A stretch of DNA of 42,713 bases from Pseudomonadota bacterium (GCA_963205435.1 CAUJIV010000084.1:1-42713), one strand, 5' to 3'; shown: positions 1 to 8,623, numbered from the stretch's first letter. The notes: generated from the sequence alone by a model not told the origin. A program made the numbers and translations.

Positions 1-77
1 CGGCGAAGCAGCGCCGGCAGCAGCAGCAGCAGGGTGACGGCGACGAGGATCGCCGCGGCGACGAGAAATGCGGTCAT
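1..77 (-). CDS. ccmI: CcmI, cytochrome c biogenesis protein, N-terminal fragment (cut by window edge)
   Basis: Only about 25 codons are visible, starting at an ATG whose complement is at 75-77. They encode a short N-terminus (MTAFLVAAAILVAVTLLLLL) that is one hydrophobic membrane segment, as expected for the first transmembrane helix of CcmI. The position directly after ccmH in a ccmCDEFGH string is the usual place for ccmI. CcmI presents apocytochrome c to the CcmF/CcmH haem ligation complex. The identification rests on position and hydrophobicity because the diagnostic TPR region lies outside the window. A separate CcmI-like protein is encoded at 18084-19055. Confidence 0.6.
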   Translation of the reverse strand, partial: MTAFLVAAAILVAVTLLLLLPALLR

Positions 78-177
78 GGTGCCTCCGCCGCGGCGCTGCG
101 TGAGGGCGCGGCCAGTCGGATTGGAAGGAAATGGTTGGTACTCGCCGCCTGGCGCGAACAGGGGGTCGCGGGAAAGA

Positions 178-708
178 TCATTGCTTGTTCTCGTCCGCGC
201 CCAGATCGAGCAGCTTGTCCGCCTGCTCTTGCTCTTCCGGCGTGAGGCCCGTCGTGACGACGCGCCGGCTGCGCCGGCGCAGGTAGAGCGCCAGCGCCGC
301 GACGCCCGCCAGCAGGAGCAGGAAGGGCCCGACCCACAGCAGCAGGGTGGTGGCCTTGAACGCCGGCCGGTAGAGGACGAAGTCGCCGTAGCGGGCGACC
401 ATGAAGTCGAGGATCTCCTGGTCGCTCTTGCCCAGCTTGATCTGCTCGCGCACCTCGCGGCGCAGGTCCATGGCCAGGTCGGCGCGCGAGGCAGCCAGCG
501 ACTCGTTCTGGCAGACCAGGCAGCGCAGGTCCTGGGTGATCGTCACCATGCGCGCCTCGACCGCCTCGTCCTCGGCCAGCGCGGCGGCCTCGCGCGCCGC
601 TGCCGGCGCCGCGAGGAACGCGGCCAGCAGGCAAAGGAAAGCGAGCGGAAAGGCGCCTGCCCGCCGCCAGCCGCGGCCGGCGCCGCCGTGGCTTGCAAGG
701 AGCCTCAT
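178..708 (-). CDS. ccmH: CcmH, cytochrome c maturation thioredoxin-like protein
   Basis: A 176-residue protein with a hydrophobic signal/anchor (about residues 20-37), the family motif LRCLVCQN with redox cysteines C63 and C66, and a C-terminal transmembrane helix near residues 115-138 followed by arginines. CcmH reduces the CXXCH cysteines of apocytochrome c in the periplasm and takes part in haem ligation with CcmF and CcmI. The start is set at 708 because its ATG overlaps the ccmG stop as ATGA, which points to translational coupling. The length matches the short CcmH form, without the fused C-terminal TPR domain of E. coli CcmH. That domain would be supplied by CcmI. Confidence 0.93.
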   Translation of the reverse strand: MRLLASHGGAGRGWRRAGAFPLAFLCLLAAFLAAPAAAREAAALAEDEAVEARMVTITQDLRCLVCQNESLAASRADLAMDLRREVREQIKLGKSDQEILDFMVARYGDFVLYRPAFKATTLLLWVGPFLLLLAGVAALALYLRRRSRRVVTTGLTPEEQEQADKLLDLGADENKQ

Positions 709-1229
709 GCGTTCAGCTTCGCCACCAGCGGCAGGATGGTCTTGTCCAGCACCTCCTGCGTTACCGGGCCGATCTGCTTGTAGCGGATCACCCCCTGCTT
801 GTCGATGACATAGGTCTCGGGCACGCCATACACGCCGTAGTCGATGCCGACGCGGCCCTCGGCGTCGACGAAGGACAGGGTGTAGGGGTCGCCGAACTGC
901 GCCAGCCACTTCAGCGCATCGGCGCGCTGGTCCTTGTAGTTGAGGCCGTAGATCGGCACGGCGCCGGACTCATGCAGACGCACCAGGACGGGATGCTCCT
1001 GGCGGCAGGAGACGCACCAGGAGGCCCAGACGTTGAGCAGCCAGACCTTGCCGAGCAGGTCCTGCGGCGCGAACTGCGCGTCCGGCTGGTGCAGCTGCGG
1101 CAGGGCGAAGGGCGGCGCCGGCTTGTCGACCAGCGGCGAGGGCACCTCGCGCGGATTGAGCTTGAGGCCGACGGCGAGAAAGGCCACCAGCAGGATGAAG
1201 GCGAGCAGCGGCAGCAGATAGCGGATCAT
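705..1229 (-). CDS. ccmG: CcmG/DsbE, periplasmic thiol:disulfide interchange protein
   Basis: A 174-residue membrane-anchored thioredoxin-fold protein with one N-terminal transmembrane segment (about residues 3-22). The active site is WCVSC (C72, C75). The region GVYGVPETYVID carries the cis-proline VPET signature of the CcmG/DsbE family. It keeps the CcmH and apocytochrome cysteines reduced, using electrons passed from DsbD/CcdA. Its ATG overlaps the ccmF stop (ATGA) and its stop overlaps the ccmH start in the same way, so it sits in a tightly coupled operon. Confidence 0.95.
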   Translation of the reverse strand: MIRYLLPLLAFILLVAFLAVGLKLNPREVPSPLVDKPAPPFALPQLHQPDAQFAPQDLLGKVWLLNVWASWCVSCRQEHPVLVRLHESGAVPIYGLNYKDQRADALKWLAQFGDPYTLSFVDAEGRVGIDYGVYGVPETYVIDKQGVIRYKQIGPVTQEVLDKTILPLVAKLNA

Positions 1230-3184
1230 GCCGGCGCTCCCTGGATGGCGACCTTGCCGGCGGCCGCCTTCCTCAGGCGATAGCGCCGGTCGCTGATGGC
1301 CAGCACGCCGCCCAGCGCCATCATCAGGCAGCCGCCCCAGATCCAGCCGACGAAGGGCTTGTAATACACGCGCACGCTCCAGGCGCGCTCGTCGATCGGC
1401 TCGCCCAGCGAGACGTAGAGATCGCGCAGCAGGCCGTAGTCGATCGCCGCCTCGGTCATCGGCATGCTGGAGGAGAAATAGCTGCGCTTCTCCGGATGCA
1501 GGATCTGCAGGACCTTGCCGTCCTTCGACAACTCCAGCTCGCCGATCATGGCGCGGTAGTTCGGCCCCATCTCCGGGCGCACGCCGATGAAGCGGAAGGC
1601 GTAGCCGCCGACGCTGACGGTGTCGTTCGGCTCCATGCGCACGTCCTTCTCGGTCTCGTAGCCCTTGACCAGGCTGACGCCGACGACGAACACCGCGATG
1701 CCGATGTGAGCGACGTGCATGCCCCACCAGCTGCGCGGCTGCGCCAGCAGGCCGAGCTGGCTGCTGCGCATGCGGGCGAGGATGCCGACGACGCTGGCGC
1801 CGACGATCCAGGCGGCCAGCGCCAGGCCGAGCGCCACCAGCAGCGACCAGCGGCCGTAGGCGAACGGCACGGCGATGGCGAACACCAGCGCCGCCAGCAG
1901 CGCCGGCGCCAGCCGGCGCAGCACCTCGGCGAAGCTGCCATGCTTCCAGCGCATCAGCGGCCCCGGCGCCATCAGCAGCAGCACCGGCACCATCAGCGGC
2001 ACGAACACGGCGTGGAAATAGGGCGGCCCGACCGACAGCTTGCCGAGGCCGAGGGCGTCGACGAACAGTGGGTAGAGCGTGCCAAGCATGACGCTGGCCG
2101 CCGCCACCACCAGCAGCACGTTGTTCACCAGCAGCAGCGACTCGCGCGAGACGAGGCCGAAGGCGCCGCCGAGGCCGACCTTGGGCGCGCGCAGGGCGAA
2201 GAGGAACAGCGAGCCGCCGATGACCACGGCGAGGAAGAGCAGGATGAAGATGCCGCGGCGCGGGTCGGTGGCGAAGGCATGCACCGAGGAGAGCACGCCC
2301 GAGCGCACCAGGAAGGTGCCGAGCAGCGACAGCGAGAAGGCGATGATGGCCAGCATCACCGTCCAGTTCTTGAAGCCGCCGCGCTTCTCCGTCACCGCCA
2401 GCGAATGCACCAGCGCCGTGCCGACCAGCCAGGGCATGAAGGAGGCGTTCTCCACCGGATCCCAGAACCACCAGCCGCCCCAGCCCAGCTCGTTGTAGGC
2501 CCACCAGGAGCCGATGGCGATGCCGAGAGTGAGGAAGACCCAGGCCGCCGTGGTCCATGGACGCGACCAGCGCGCCCAGGCGGCGTCGAGCTTGCCCGAG
2601 AGCAGCGCGGCGATGGCGAAGGCATAGGCCACGGAGAAGCCGACGTAGCCCATGTAGAGCATCGGCGGATGGAAGGCGAGGCCGGGGTCCTGCAGCAGCG
2701 GATTGAGGTCGCGCCCCTCGTCTGCCGCCGGCAGCAACCGCTCGAAGGGACTGGAAGTGAGCAGGATGAACAGCAGGAAGCCGGCCGAGACCAGCCCCAG
2801 CACGCCGAGCACCCGCGCCACCATGGCGTCGGGCAGATGGCGGGAGAGGATCGATACCGCCACGGTCCACGTCGCCAGCATCAGCATCCACAGCAGCAGC
2901 GAGCCCTCGTGGCCGCCCCAGACGGCGGCGACGCGGTACATCAGCGGCAGCTGGGCATTGGAATGCTCGGCGACATAGACCACCGAGAAGTCGTTGTTGA
3001 CGAAGGCCCAGGTCAGGCAGCCGAAGGCCACCGCGACGAGCAGGAACTGCGCCCGCGCCGCCGGTCGCGCCAGGCCGATCCACGGCCGGCTGCCGCGCGC
3101 CGCGCCGGCCAGCGGCAGCGTGCCCTGCACCAGGGCGACCAGCAGGGCGAGGATGAGGGCGAAACTGCCGAGTTCGGGAATCAT
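1226..3184 (-). CDS. ccmF: CcmF, haem lyase subunit
   Basis: A 652-residue polytopic membrane protein. The tryptophan-rich WWD haem-handling motif is at about residues 233-248 (GWGGWWFWDPVENASF), with conserved histidines before and after it (for example H172 in AFHPP and H260). CcmF is the core of the haem lyase that attaches haem to CXXCH motifs at the periplasmic face. It receives haem from holo-CcmE. It lies 62 bp downstream of ccmE and its stop overlaps the ccmG start. Full length for the family. Confidence 0.96.
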   Translation of the reverse strand: MIPELGSFALILALLVALVQGTLPLAGAARGSRPWIGLARPAARAQFLLVAVAFGCLTWAFVNNDFSVVYVAEHSNAQLPLMYRVAAVWGGHEGSLLLWMLMLATWTVAVSILSRHLPDAMVARVLGVLGLVSAGFLLFILLTSSPFERLLPAADEGRDLNPLLQDPGLAFHPPMLYMGYVGFSVAYAFAIAALLSGKLDAAWARWSRPWTTAAWVFLTLGIAIGSWWAYNELGWGGWWFWDPVENASFMPWLVGTALVHSLAVTEKRGGFKNWTVMLAIIAFSLSLLGTFLVRSGVLSSVHAFATDPRRGIFILLFLAVVIGGSLFLFALRAPKVGLGGAFGLVSRESLLLVNNVLLVVAAASVMLGTLYPLFVDALGLGKLSVGPPYFHAVFVPLMVPVLLLMAPGPLMRWKHGSFAEVLRRLAPALLAALVFAIAVPFAYGRWSLLVALGLALAAWIVGASVVGILARMRSSQLGLLAQPRSWWGMHVAHIGIAVFVVGVSLVKGYETEKDVRMEPNDTVSVGGYAFRFIGVRPEMGPNYRAMIGELELSKDGKVLQILHPEKRSYFSSSMPMTEAAIDYGLLRDLYVSLGEPIDERAWSVRVYYKPFVGWIWGGCLMMALGGVLAISDRRYRLRKAAAGKVAIQGAPA

Positions 3185-3246
3185 GTCGTGATCGCTTTCA
3201 TCGTCTGGTCATCCCGGCGGCTGCCGCCGGCGCGCCAGCCGCAGGC

Positions 3247-3696
3247 TCAATTCGCCACCACGGTCTTCTGCGCCTTCTGCGCCTCGTCGACCGCATGTTG
3301 CGCTTCCGGTGGCATGTAGTTCTCGTCGTGCTTGGCCAGCACTTCGCTGGCGACGAACAGCCCATTATCGTCGAGTTTGCCCTGCGCGACGACCCCTTTG
3401 CCTTCGCGGAAAAGGTCGGGCAGGATGCCCGTATAGGCGACAGGGAATTCCTTCGCCGTGTCGGTGACGATGAACTGCAGGGTCAGGCCGTCGGACTGGC
3501 GCTTCAGGCTGCCTTCCTTGACCAGGCCGCCGATGCGGAAGGCCTTGCCCTTGGGCGCCTCGCCGGCGGCGATCTGCGTCGGCGTGAAGAAGAACACCAG
3601 GTTGCTCTGGAAGGCGTTCAGCACCAGTGCGGCGGCAATGCCCAGCACGGCGAGGCCGCCGCCGACGAGGGCGAAACGTTTGTGTCTCGGTTTCAT
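3247..3696 (-). CDS. ccmE: CcmE, haem chaperone
   Basis: A 149-residue periplasmic protein anchored by one N-terminal helix (about residues 8-27) after a positively charged start (KPRHKR). The family motif [12 protein letters not shown] is intact: H123 would form the covalent bond to haem and Y127 is the usual axial ligand. The OB-fold core carries the [10 protein letters not shown] region. CcmE receives haem from CcmABCD and passes it to CcmF. Its ATG overlaps the ccmD stop. Confidence 0.96.
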   Translation of the reverse strand: MKPRHKRFALVGGGLAVLGIAAALVLNAFQSNLVFFFTPTQIAAGEAPKGKAFRIGGLVKEGSLKRQSDGLTLQFIVTDTAKEFPVAYTGILPDLFREGKGVVAQGKLDDNGLFVASEVLAKHDENYMPPEAQHAVDEAQKAQKTVVAN

Positions 3697-3869
3697 GGTT
3701 CCTTGCGCGCGGCGACTTCCCGCTTCAGTTCGCTGAGGGCCCTGTTTCGACGCCTGCCGGCGAGAATAGGTTCAATCAGCATCAGCAGGGCGCAGGCGCC
3801 GAAGGAGCCCCAGACGTAGAAGCCATGGCCGCCCATGGCGAAGAATTCGGCGGCGCTGCCCCAGTTCAT
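3693..3869 (-). CDS. ccmD: CcmD, small membrane haem exporter subunit
   Basis: A 58-residue protein read by hand between ccmC and ccmE. It starts [20 protein letters not shown], has one transmembrane helix (about residues 17-36), and ends in a basic tail rich in R and K. The FxMGGHGxYVW pattern and the size are typical of CcmD, which helps release holo-CcmE from CcmC. Both ends are ATGA overlaps, with the ccmC stop at 3866-3868 and the ccmE start at 3694-3696. This supports the call despite the short length. Confidence 0.9.
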   Translation of the reverse strand: MNWGSAAEFFAMGGHGFYVWGSFGACALLMLIEPILAGRRRNRALSELKREVAARKEP

Positions 3870-4615
3870 GATTTTACCTCATTCAGGGCCTCGACCCAGC
3901 CGGCATGGCGCTCGCGCTCGAGGATGATGGCGCGCAGGCGGATCAGCGCCACGGCTATGGCGTACATCCAGAACGCCAGCGCCATCAGCAGCATGCCCCA
4001 CAGCATGGTCTGCGCCATCGAGGGCGAGCGCGTCAGGCTGACCGACGCCCCCTGGTGCAGGGTGTTCCACCACTTCACCGAGAAGTAGATGATCGGGATG
4101 TTCACCACGCCGACCAGCGCCAGCACGGCGCCGGCCTTGTCGGCGCGGCGCGCGTCGTCGATGGCCGACTGCAGCGCGATGAAGCCGAGGTAGAGGAAGA
4201 ACAGGATCAGCTCCGAGGTCAGCCGCGCATCCCACACCCACCAGGTGCCCCACATCGGCTTGCCCCAGAGCGCGCCGGTCCACAGCGAGAGGAAGGCCAT
4301 CAGCGCGCCGGTCGGCGCCAGCGCCGAGGCCATCATGCCGGACAGGCGCGTGTTGAAGCCGAGGCCGAGCGCCGCCCAGAAGGCCATCACCAGGTAGATG
4401 AACATCGACATCCAGGAGGCCGGCACGTGGACGAAGATGATGCGGTAGCCCTCGCCCTGCTGCGCGTCGGTCGGCGCGACGAAGAAAGAGATGTAGAGGC
4501 CGGCGATGCCGAACAGCGCCGCCAGCGCCCAGAACCAGGGGATCATCTTTCCCGCCAGCGGATAGAAGGTCTGCGGCGAGGAGAACCTGAACCAGTTGAT
4601 GATGCGATTGCTCAT
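3866..4615 (-). CDS. ccmC: CcmC, haem handling/export protein
   Basis: A 249-residue protein with six predicted transmembrane helices and the WWD-type motif GKPMWGTWWVWDARLTSE (about residues 117-135). Flanking histidines are in FVHVPASW and NTLHQG. CcmC loads haem onto CcmE at the outer face of the inner membrane. It is followed at once by ccmD. The usual upstream neighbour ccmB is about 650 bp away, beyond a repeat-rich non-coding stretch, so ccmC may need its own promoter or rely on read-through. Confidence 0.96.
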   Translation of the reverse strand: MSNRIINWFRFSSPQTFYPLAGKMIPWFWALAALFGIAGLYISFFVAPTDAQQGEGYRIIFVHVPASWMSMFIYLVMAFWAALGLGFNTRLSGMMASALAPTGALMAFLSLWTGALWGKPMWGTWWVWDARLTSELILFFLYLGFIALQSAIDDARRADKAGAVLALVGVVNIPIIYFSVKWWNTLHQGASVSLTRSPSMAQTMLWGMLLMALAFWMYAIAVALIRLRAIILERERHAGWVEALNEVKS

Positions 4616-4652
4616 GCAAATCTTCCATTCATGGCCGCTGGCGGCCTGCGCA

Positions 4653-5085
4653 CGTTCCCGTCCGCAGACACCTGACGCAAGCGCAGGCGCCCTGCAGGTC
4701 GGGCTTCAGCCCGACGACGGCATTTCCTTTCAGCTCATGCTTGCTGTTTGGCAAACGCCCACGTCGGCCTGAAGGCGGACCTACATAAACCGTTTTCGTT
4801 CGCAAACACCTGGCGCAAGCACAGACCCCCTGTAGGTCGGGCTTCAGCCCGACGACGGCCCTTCCTTTCAGCCCACGCTTGCTGTTTGGCAAACGCCCAC
4901 GTCGGCCTGAAGGCCTACACAAACCATCTCGCCGAACGCATACCGTTGCAGGCATGAGGCCGATATTCAAAACATCCGTTCCCGTCCGCCAATACCTGGC
5001 GTAAGCGCAGGCGCCCTGTAGGTCGGGCTTCAGCCCGACGACGGCCTCTCCTGTTTCGCACACGCCGATGTCGCCCTGAGGGCCA
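4653..5085. repeat. REP-like palindromic repeat cluster (three units)
   Basis: Three diverged copies of a unit of about 110-138 bp start near 4653, 4791 and 4977. Each contains the perfect palindromic core GTCGGGCTTCAGCCCGAC at 4698-4715, 4836-4853 and 5022-5039. Units 1 and 2 also carry the element in the opposite orientation (4763-4784 and GTCGGCCTGAAGGCCTAC at 4901-4918). The alternating head and tail arrangement resembles REP/BIME elements mobilised by RAYT-type transposases. No transposase gene is present here. Confidence 0.75.
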
Positions 5086-5147
5086 ATTCTCCTTTGCCGC
5101 AACCCCCACGCCGTTAAAGAAAAAGCCATCGCCTCAAACGCTGAGAG

Positions 5148-5208
5148 CGCAAAGACGCAAGGATTTTGCGATGATTCGCGGTTTTCTTTGCCTCTTTGCG
5201 TCTTTGCG
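5148..5208. repeat. Inverted repeat of CGCAAAGACGCAA, 13-bp arms
   Basis: The arms are 5148-5160 (CGCAAAGACGCAA) and 5196-5208 (TTGCGTCTTTGCG), perfectly complementary and 35 nt apart. The motif resembles a dispersed intergenic repeat found in several proteobacterial genomes. It lies in the gap after ccmB and could form a long hairpin in the ccmB 3' transcript. No role is shown. Confidence 0.6.
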
Positions 5209-5263
5209 GCCTTCGCGTTGAATGCGGTCAACAAAAAACCGATCCATTCCCCCTGCGCCGCCT

Positions 5264-5947
5264 TCACTCCAGGGCGATCCGCAGCGCCACCGTCGTCGCC
5301 CACGGCGCGAAGAACGCCGTCAGCGCCAGAAAGGCCGCCAGCAGCGACAGATGCGCCCCGGCACCGAGGCCGACAGCATGCGACTCCACCGCGCCGGCGC
5401 CGAAGATCAACACCGGCACATACAGCGGCAGCACCAGCAGCGACACCAGCACGCCGCCACCGCGCACCCCCAGCGTCAGGCCGGCGCCGACGGCGCCGAC
5501 CAGCGACAGCACCGGCGTGCCGGCGAGCAGCGCCAGCACCAGCACGCCAAGCGCGTCGGCCGGCAGATCGAACTGCAGGCCCAGCACCGGCGCCAGGAGC
5601 GCCAGCGGCAGCCCCGACAACAGCCAGTGGGCGACGATCTTGCCGGCCACCAGCACGCCCAGCGGCACGGCGGAGAGCGCCATCTGCTCCAGCGTGCCGT
5701 CGGCGTGGTCGGCGGCGAACAGGCGCGGCAGCGACAGCATGGTCGCCAGCAGCGCCGCCACCCACAGCACGCCCGGCGCGATCTTGCGCAGCAGGCCCAT
5801 CTCCGGGCCGATGCCGAGCGGAAACAGGCTGACGACGATGACGAAGAAGAACAGCGTCGTCAGCACATCCGACTTGCGCCGCATGGCCAGCAGCAGGTCG
5901 CGCCGGATGACGGCGGCAAACACCGCGAGCAGGCCCACCTCGCCCAT
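5264..5947 (-). CDS. ccmB: CcmB, haem ABC-type exporter membrane subunit
   Basis: A 227-residue polytopic protein with six hydrophobic segments. The N-terminal RRDLLLAMRRKSD and the ADHADGTLEQM region are characteristic of CcmB. It forms the membrane part of CcmAB, whose ATP hydrolysis releases holo-CcmE from CcmC. The start at 5947 overlaps the ccmA stop by one base (TGATG), giving coupling with ccmA. A longer upstream open frame exists but would run through ccmA, so it was not used. Confidence 0.94.
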   Translation of the reverse strand: MGEVGLLAVFAAVIRRDLLLAMRRKSDVLTTLFFFVIVVSLFPLGIGPEMGLLRKIAPGVLWVAALLATMLSLPRLFAADHADGTLEQMALSAVPLGVLVAGKIVAHWLLSGLPLALLAPVLGLQFDLPADALGVLVLALLAGTPVLSLVGAVGAGLTLGVRGGGVLVSLLVLPLYVPVLIFGAGAVESHAVGLGAGAHLSLLAAFLALTAFFAPWATTVALRIALE

Positions 5948-6558
5948 CAGTCCAGCCTCAGCGTCTCGCTGCGGCCGGCGAGCGGCAGGTCCTGGTGGCT
6001 GGTCAGCACCGCCAGGCCGCCCTCCGCCAGATGCGCGTCGATGAGACCGCACAGCTGCGCCACCGCATCCCGGTCCAGCGCCGTCAGCGGCTCGTCGAGC
6101 ACCCACAGCCGGCGTTTCTCCAGCAGCAGACGCGAGAGGGCGACGCGCCGCTTCTGGCCGGCCGAGAGCACCCGCGCCGGCAGGTCCTCGCGGCCCTTCA
6201 GGCCGAGCCGGCGCAGCGCCGCGCACGCCGCCTGCTCATCGACCGCCGCGCCGGCCAGCGTGGCCGACAGCCGGGCGTTTTCCACCGCCGTCAGCTCCTC
6301 CTTCACCGCGCCGGCATGGCCGCAGTAGAGCAGCTCGCCGCGGTAGTCCTCGGCCAGCTCGCGGATCGGCGCGCCGTTCCAGCGGATCTCGCCCTGCGCC
6401 GGCGGCGACAGGCCGCAGATCATGCGCAGCAGGCTGGTCTTGCCGCTGCCGTTGGCGCCCTGCACCATCAGGCAGGTTCCCTCCCCGAGCTTGAAGGACA
6501 AGCCGCTGAACAGGCTCTTCTCGCCGCGCACGCACTCCAGGTTGCTGGCTTCAAGCAT
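5947..6558 (-). CDS. ccmA: CcmA, cytochrome c maturation ATP-binding subunit
   Basis: A 203-residue ABC ATPase with Walker A GANGSGKT (residues 34-41), the signature LSAGQKRRVALSRLLL in place of the common LSGGQ, and Walker B WVLDEPLTALD. The LSAGQ variant and the short length are typical of CcmA. With CcmB it powers release of haem-loaded CcmE. It begins 50 bp after the ubiT stop on the same strand and so may be co-transcribed with ubiT. Confidence 0.95.
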   Translation of the reverse strand: MLEASNLECVRGEKSLFSGLSFKLGEGTCLMVQGANGSGKTSLLRMICGLSPPAQGEIRWNGAPIRELAEDYRGELLYCGHAGAVKEELTAVENARLSATLAGAAVDEQAACAALRRLGLKGREDLPARVLSAGQKRRVALSRLLLEKRRLWVLDEPLTALDRDAVAQLCGLIDAHLAEGGLAVLTSHQDLPLAGRSETLRLD

Positions 6559-6608
6559 GGTGCCCGGCCCGCCTGACAGCGGGCTCGTCGATGAACGAAG
6601 GCGTGATT

Positions 6609-7133
6609 CTACCTGTTCGAGGGACCCAGGCGCAGGCGCAGGGCGGAGAGCAGGCGCAGGGGATGGAGGGCGGCCGGATCGGCCTTCGGCCAGTCGATGG
6701 CATCGAGGGTGTTCTTCACCAGCAGGCCGAGGTCGGTGTCGCCCTCCATCAGCAGGCGGCGGCTGAAGAACAGGGTGTCCGGATCCTCCTCGCGCAGGGC
6801 GAGGGCGATGAAGTCGCGCGTCCGCGCCGAGATCGTCAGGTCGGGCGCGGAGCGGGTGACCGCCGGGCGGAAGCCCTTTTCGGCCAGGGTGAAATCGAGG
6901 GTCAGGCCGGCGTCGGTCACGCGCAGGCGCACCCGCTTGCCGATGAGCGCGGCGAGGGGCTCGCGCGGCAGGATGCGGCCGAGGGCGAGATTGAGCGCAC
7001 CGGTCAGGACCAGCGCCGGTGGCAGCTGCGGCAGGCGCGACTGCAGGGCGGCGACGGCCGTCGGCAGGATGAATTGCGGGATGCGGGCGCCGATGCCGGC
7101 AGGCGTCAGGTCGGCGAAGAGCGAGCGCATCAT
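6609..7133 (-). CDS. ubiT: UbiT, SCP2-domain accessory factor for O2-independent ubiquinone synthesis
   Basis: A 174-residue protein with an SCP2 sterol-carrier-type fold. The C-terminal half runs from a beta-rich stretch (RLRVTDAGLTLDFTL) to SRRLLMEGDTDLGLLVKNTLD, which matches the UbiT/YhbT family. E. coli UbiT is also 174 residues. UbiT is thought to bind the polyprenyl intermediate and allow anaerobic Coq/Ubi chemistry together with UbiU and UbiV. Both partners are encoded 7-9 kb away (13917-15913), which strengthens the call over a generic SCP2 protein. No clear promoter was found in the 157 bp upstream. Confidence 0.85.
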   Translation of the reverse strand: MMRSLFADLTPAGIGARIPQFILPTAVAALQSRLPQLPPALVLTGALNLALGRILPREPLAALIGKRVRLRVTDAGLTLDFTLAEKGFRPAVTRSAPDLTISARTRDFIALALREEDPDTLFFSRRLLMEGDTDLGLLVKNTLDAIDWPKADPAALHPLRLLSALRLRLGPSNR

Positions 7134-7290
7134 CGTCTAGAGGCTTCTCGCAACTGATTCAGGCAATGCTCATGACACGGGCGCGGCGGCAGGAATCTCG
7201 CCGGAAAACCGTCCTCTGCAAGTACGGGGGAGCCCCTCGCCGCAGCAGTGCGACGGAACGCTTGCACGCGCCCCGCTGCATCCGGGAAGC

Positions 7291-7995
7291 CTATTTGGTC
7301 GACACCGGCAGGCGCGACATGTAGTCGGTGACGGCCTGCAGGTCGGCGTCGCTGTAGTTCTTGATGACACGCATCATGCGCGGATCGGCATTGCGCCGGT
7401 TGCCATTGCGGATCTCTTGCGCCTCGCGCTCGAGATACTTGAAGTGCTGGCCGGAGACGCGCGGATAGAACTTGGCGCCATTGCCCTCGCCCTTGTCGCC
7501 GTGGCAGGAGGAGCAATCGCGGTTGTACAGCTTGCCGCCCTGCGCCAGGTCGGTGCCCGGCCCCTTGCCGTTGTCGTCCGGCACCGGCAGACCCTGCAGA
7601 TAGGCGGCGATGTCGGCGATGTCCTGCGGGCTGATGGCGTGCTGGCTGGCGAAGGGGAACATGCGCGGGTTGTCGCGCCGCCCGGCGCGGACATCGGTCA
7701 TCTGCTTGATCAGCACCGTGGCGTGCTGGCCGGCAAGGCGCGGATAGCTGCCATCGGCGCGGCCGAGCGCCGACTTGCGGTGGCAGCCCTGGCAGATCTC
7801 GAAGGCGATCTCGCCGCGCAGGGGGTCGCCCTTGGCCTGCAGCGCCTGCAGTTTGTCGGCATACATCTCGTTCCAGACATAATCCGAGGATTCGATTCCC
7901 TGCTCTCGCGGCTGCTGCTCGGCCGCCATCGCCATGCCGGCGCAGGCGAGCGCCGCGAAAAACACCCAAGCTGCCCTGTTCATTCCATGTCTCAT
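7291..7995 (-). CDS. Dihaem c-type cytochrome (c4-like), exported
   Basis: A 234-residue protein with a signal peptide (MNRAAWVFFAALACAGMAMA, cleaved near A-A-E) and two CXXCH sites, CQGCH and CSSCH, in two similar domains. Each is followed by PRLAGQH or PRVSGQH and a later methionine region, the usual layout of cytochrome c4/c553-type proteins. It should act in the periplasm as a soluble electron carrier. It starts 12 bp after the stop of the next c4-like gene, so the two form a unit. An ATG four codons downstream is an alternative start. The partner is unknown; the neighbouring decahaem/barrel genes suggest it relays electrons to or from that conduit. Confidence 0.88.
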   Translation of the reverse strand: MRHGMNRAAWVFFAALACAGMAMAAEQQPREQGIESSDYVWNEMYADKLQALQAKGDPLRGEIAFEICQGCHRKSALGRADGSYPRLAGQHATVLIKQMTDVRAGRRDNPRMFPFASQHAISPQDIADIAAYLQGLPVPDDNGKGPGTDLAQGGKLYNRDCSSCHGDKGEGNGAKFYPRVSGQHFKYLEREAQEIRNGNRRNADPRMMRVIKNYSDADLQAVTDYMSRLPVSTK

Positions 7996-8007
7996 CGTCG
8001 TGTCCCG

Positions 8008-8610
8008 TCAGAGGCCCGCCAGATACTCGGCGACCGCCTTCATTTCATCTTCCGTGATCCGCTCCGCCACCGCGCGCATCACGCGGCCCTTGTCGTTGGC
8101 CCGCGTGCCGCTCTTGAAATCGCCGATCTGCTGGATGGTGTAGGCCTGATGCTGACCGGCCAGGCGCGGGTAGCGGGTGTTGCCCACCCCGTTCGGCTGG
8201 TGGCAGCCGACGCAGGCCGGCACTCCGCTCGTCGTGTTGCCGTCCTCGTAGAGCTTCTTGCCGGCTTCGGCCAACTTGGCGTCCTCGACCTTGCCCGGCG
8301 CCGGCTTCTGCCCGGCGTAATAGGCGGCCAGCCCCGGCACGTCGCCTGACTTCAACTCGGCGATGGTCGGCGCCATCACCTCGTTCTTGCGCTTGCCGTC
8401 GATGAAGTCCTTCAGCTGCTTGGCCAGATAGTCCTGCTGCTGGCCGGCCAGGTTGGGGAAGGTGGGCACCACGCTGTGGCCGCCTTCGCCGTGGCAGGCG
8501 ACGCAGACCGTGGTGGCAAGCTGCTGGGCGTCGGCCCAGGCCGATGGCAGACCGGCGCCCAGCGACAGAGCCAGCACTGCTGTGGCTGTTTTCCAGCTGA
8601 GGAGTTTCAA
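8008..8610 (-). CDS. Dihaem cytochrome c4-like protein, exported
   Basis: A 200-residue protein with a signal peptide (about 26 residues, ending PSAWA) and two haem sites, CVACH and CVGCH, each with a following LAGQ motif and a methionine-containing segment. This is the two-domain cytochrome c4 architecture. The start is a TTG at 8610: the strong ribosome site GGAGGT (8618-8623) is seven bases upstream, while a TTG five codons earlier lies inside that site. It follows the barrel gene but is separated from it by a strong terminator hairpin (8624-8661), so its level may be set independently or by read-through. Confidence 0.88.
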   Translation of the reverse strand: MKLLSWKTATAVLALSLGAGLPSAWADAQQLATTVCVACHGEGGHSVVPTFPNLAGQQQDYLAKQLKDFIDGKRKNEVMAPTIAELKSGDVPGLAAYYAGQKPAPGKVEDAKLAEAGKKLYEDGNTTSGVPACVGCHQPNGVGNTRYPRLAGQHQAYTIQQIGDFKSGTRANDKGRVMRAVAERITEDEMKAVAEYLAGL

Positions 8611-8623
8611 ATGAGAGACCTCC

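Larger units (their letters stand above)
4616..5263. other. Non-coding, repeat-rich gap between ccmB and ccmC
   Basis: No convincing gene is seen in these 648 bp. They hold three approximate tandem units of a repeat beginning near 4653, 4791 and 4977, and a 13-bp inverted repeat at 5148-5160/5196-5208 (CGCAAAGACGCAA and its complement). Reading frames across the region have repetitive, low-complexity translations and are judged spurious. The gap separates ccmAB from ccmCDEFGHI, which are usually contiguous. Confidence 0.7.

Noticed and set aside
1496-3319. Long plus-strand open frame opposite ccmF
   Set aside because: The translation is low-complexity (H, Q, R, A, E-rich) and mirrors codons of ccmF. 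The minus strand has clear CcmF motifs.
5148-5208. 13-bp inverted repeat as an insertion-sequence end pair
   Set aside because: Only 35 bp lie between the arms and there is no transposase. It is treated as a dispersed repeat.
4629-5765. Minus-strand open frame through the repeat region between ccmB and ccmC
   Set aside because: It contains repeated translated REP units and overlaps ccmB in another frame; no homology is recognised.
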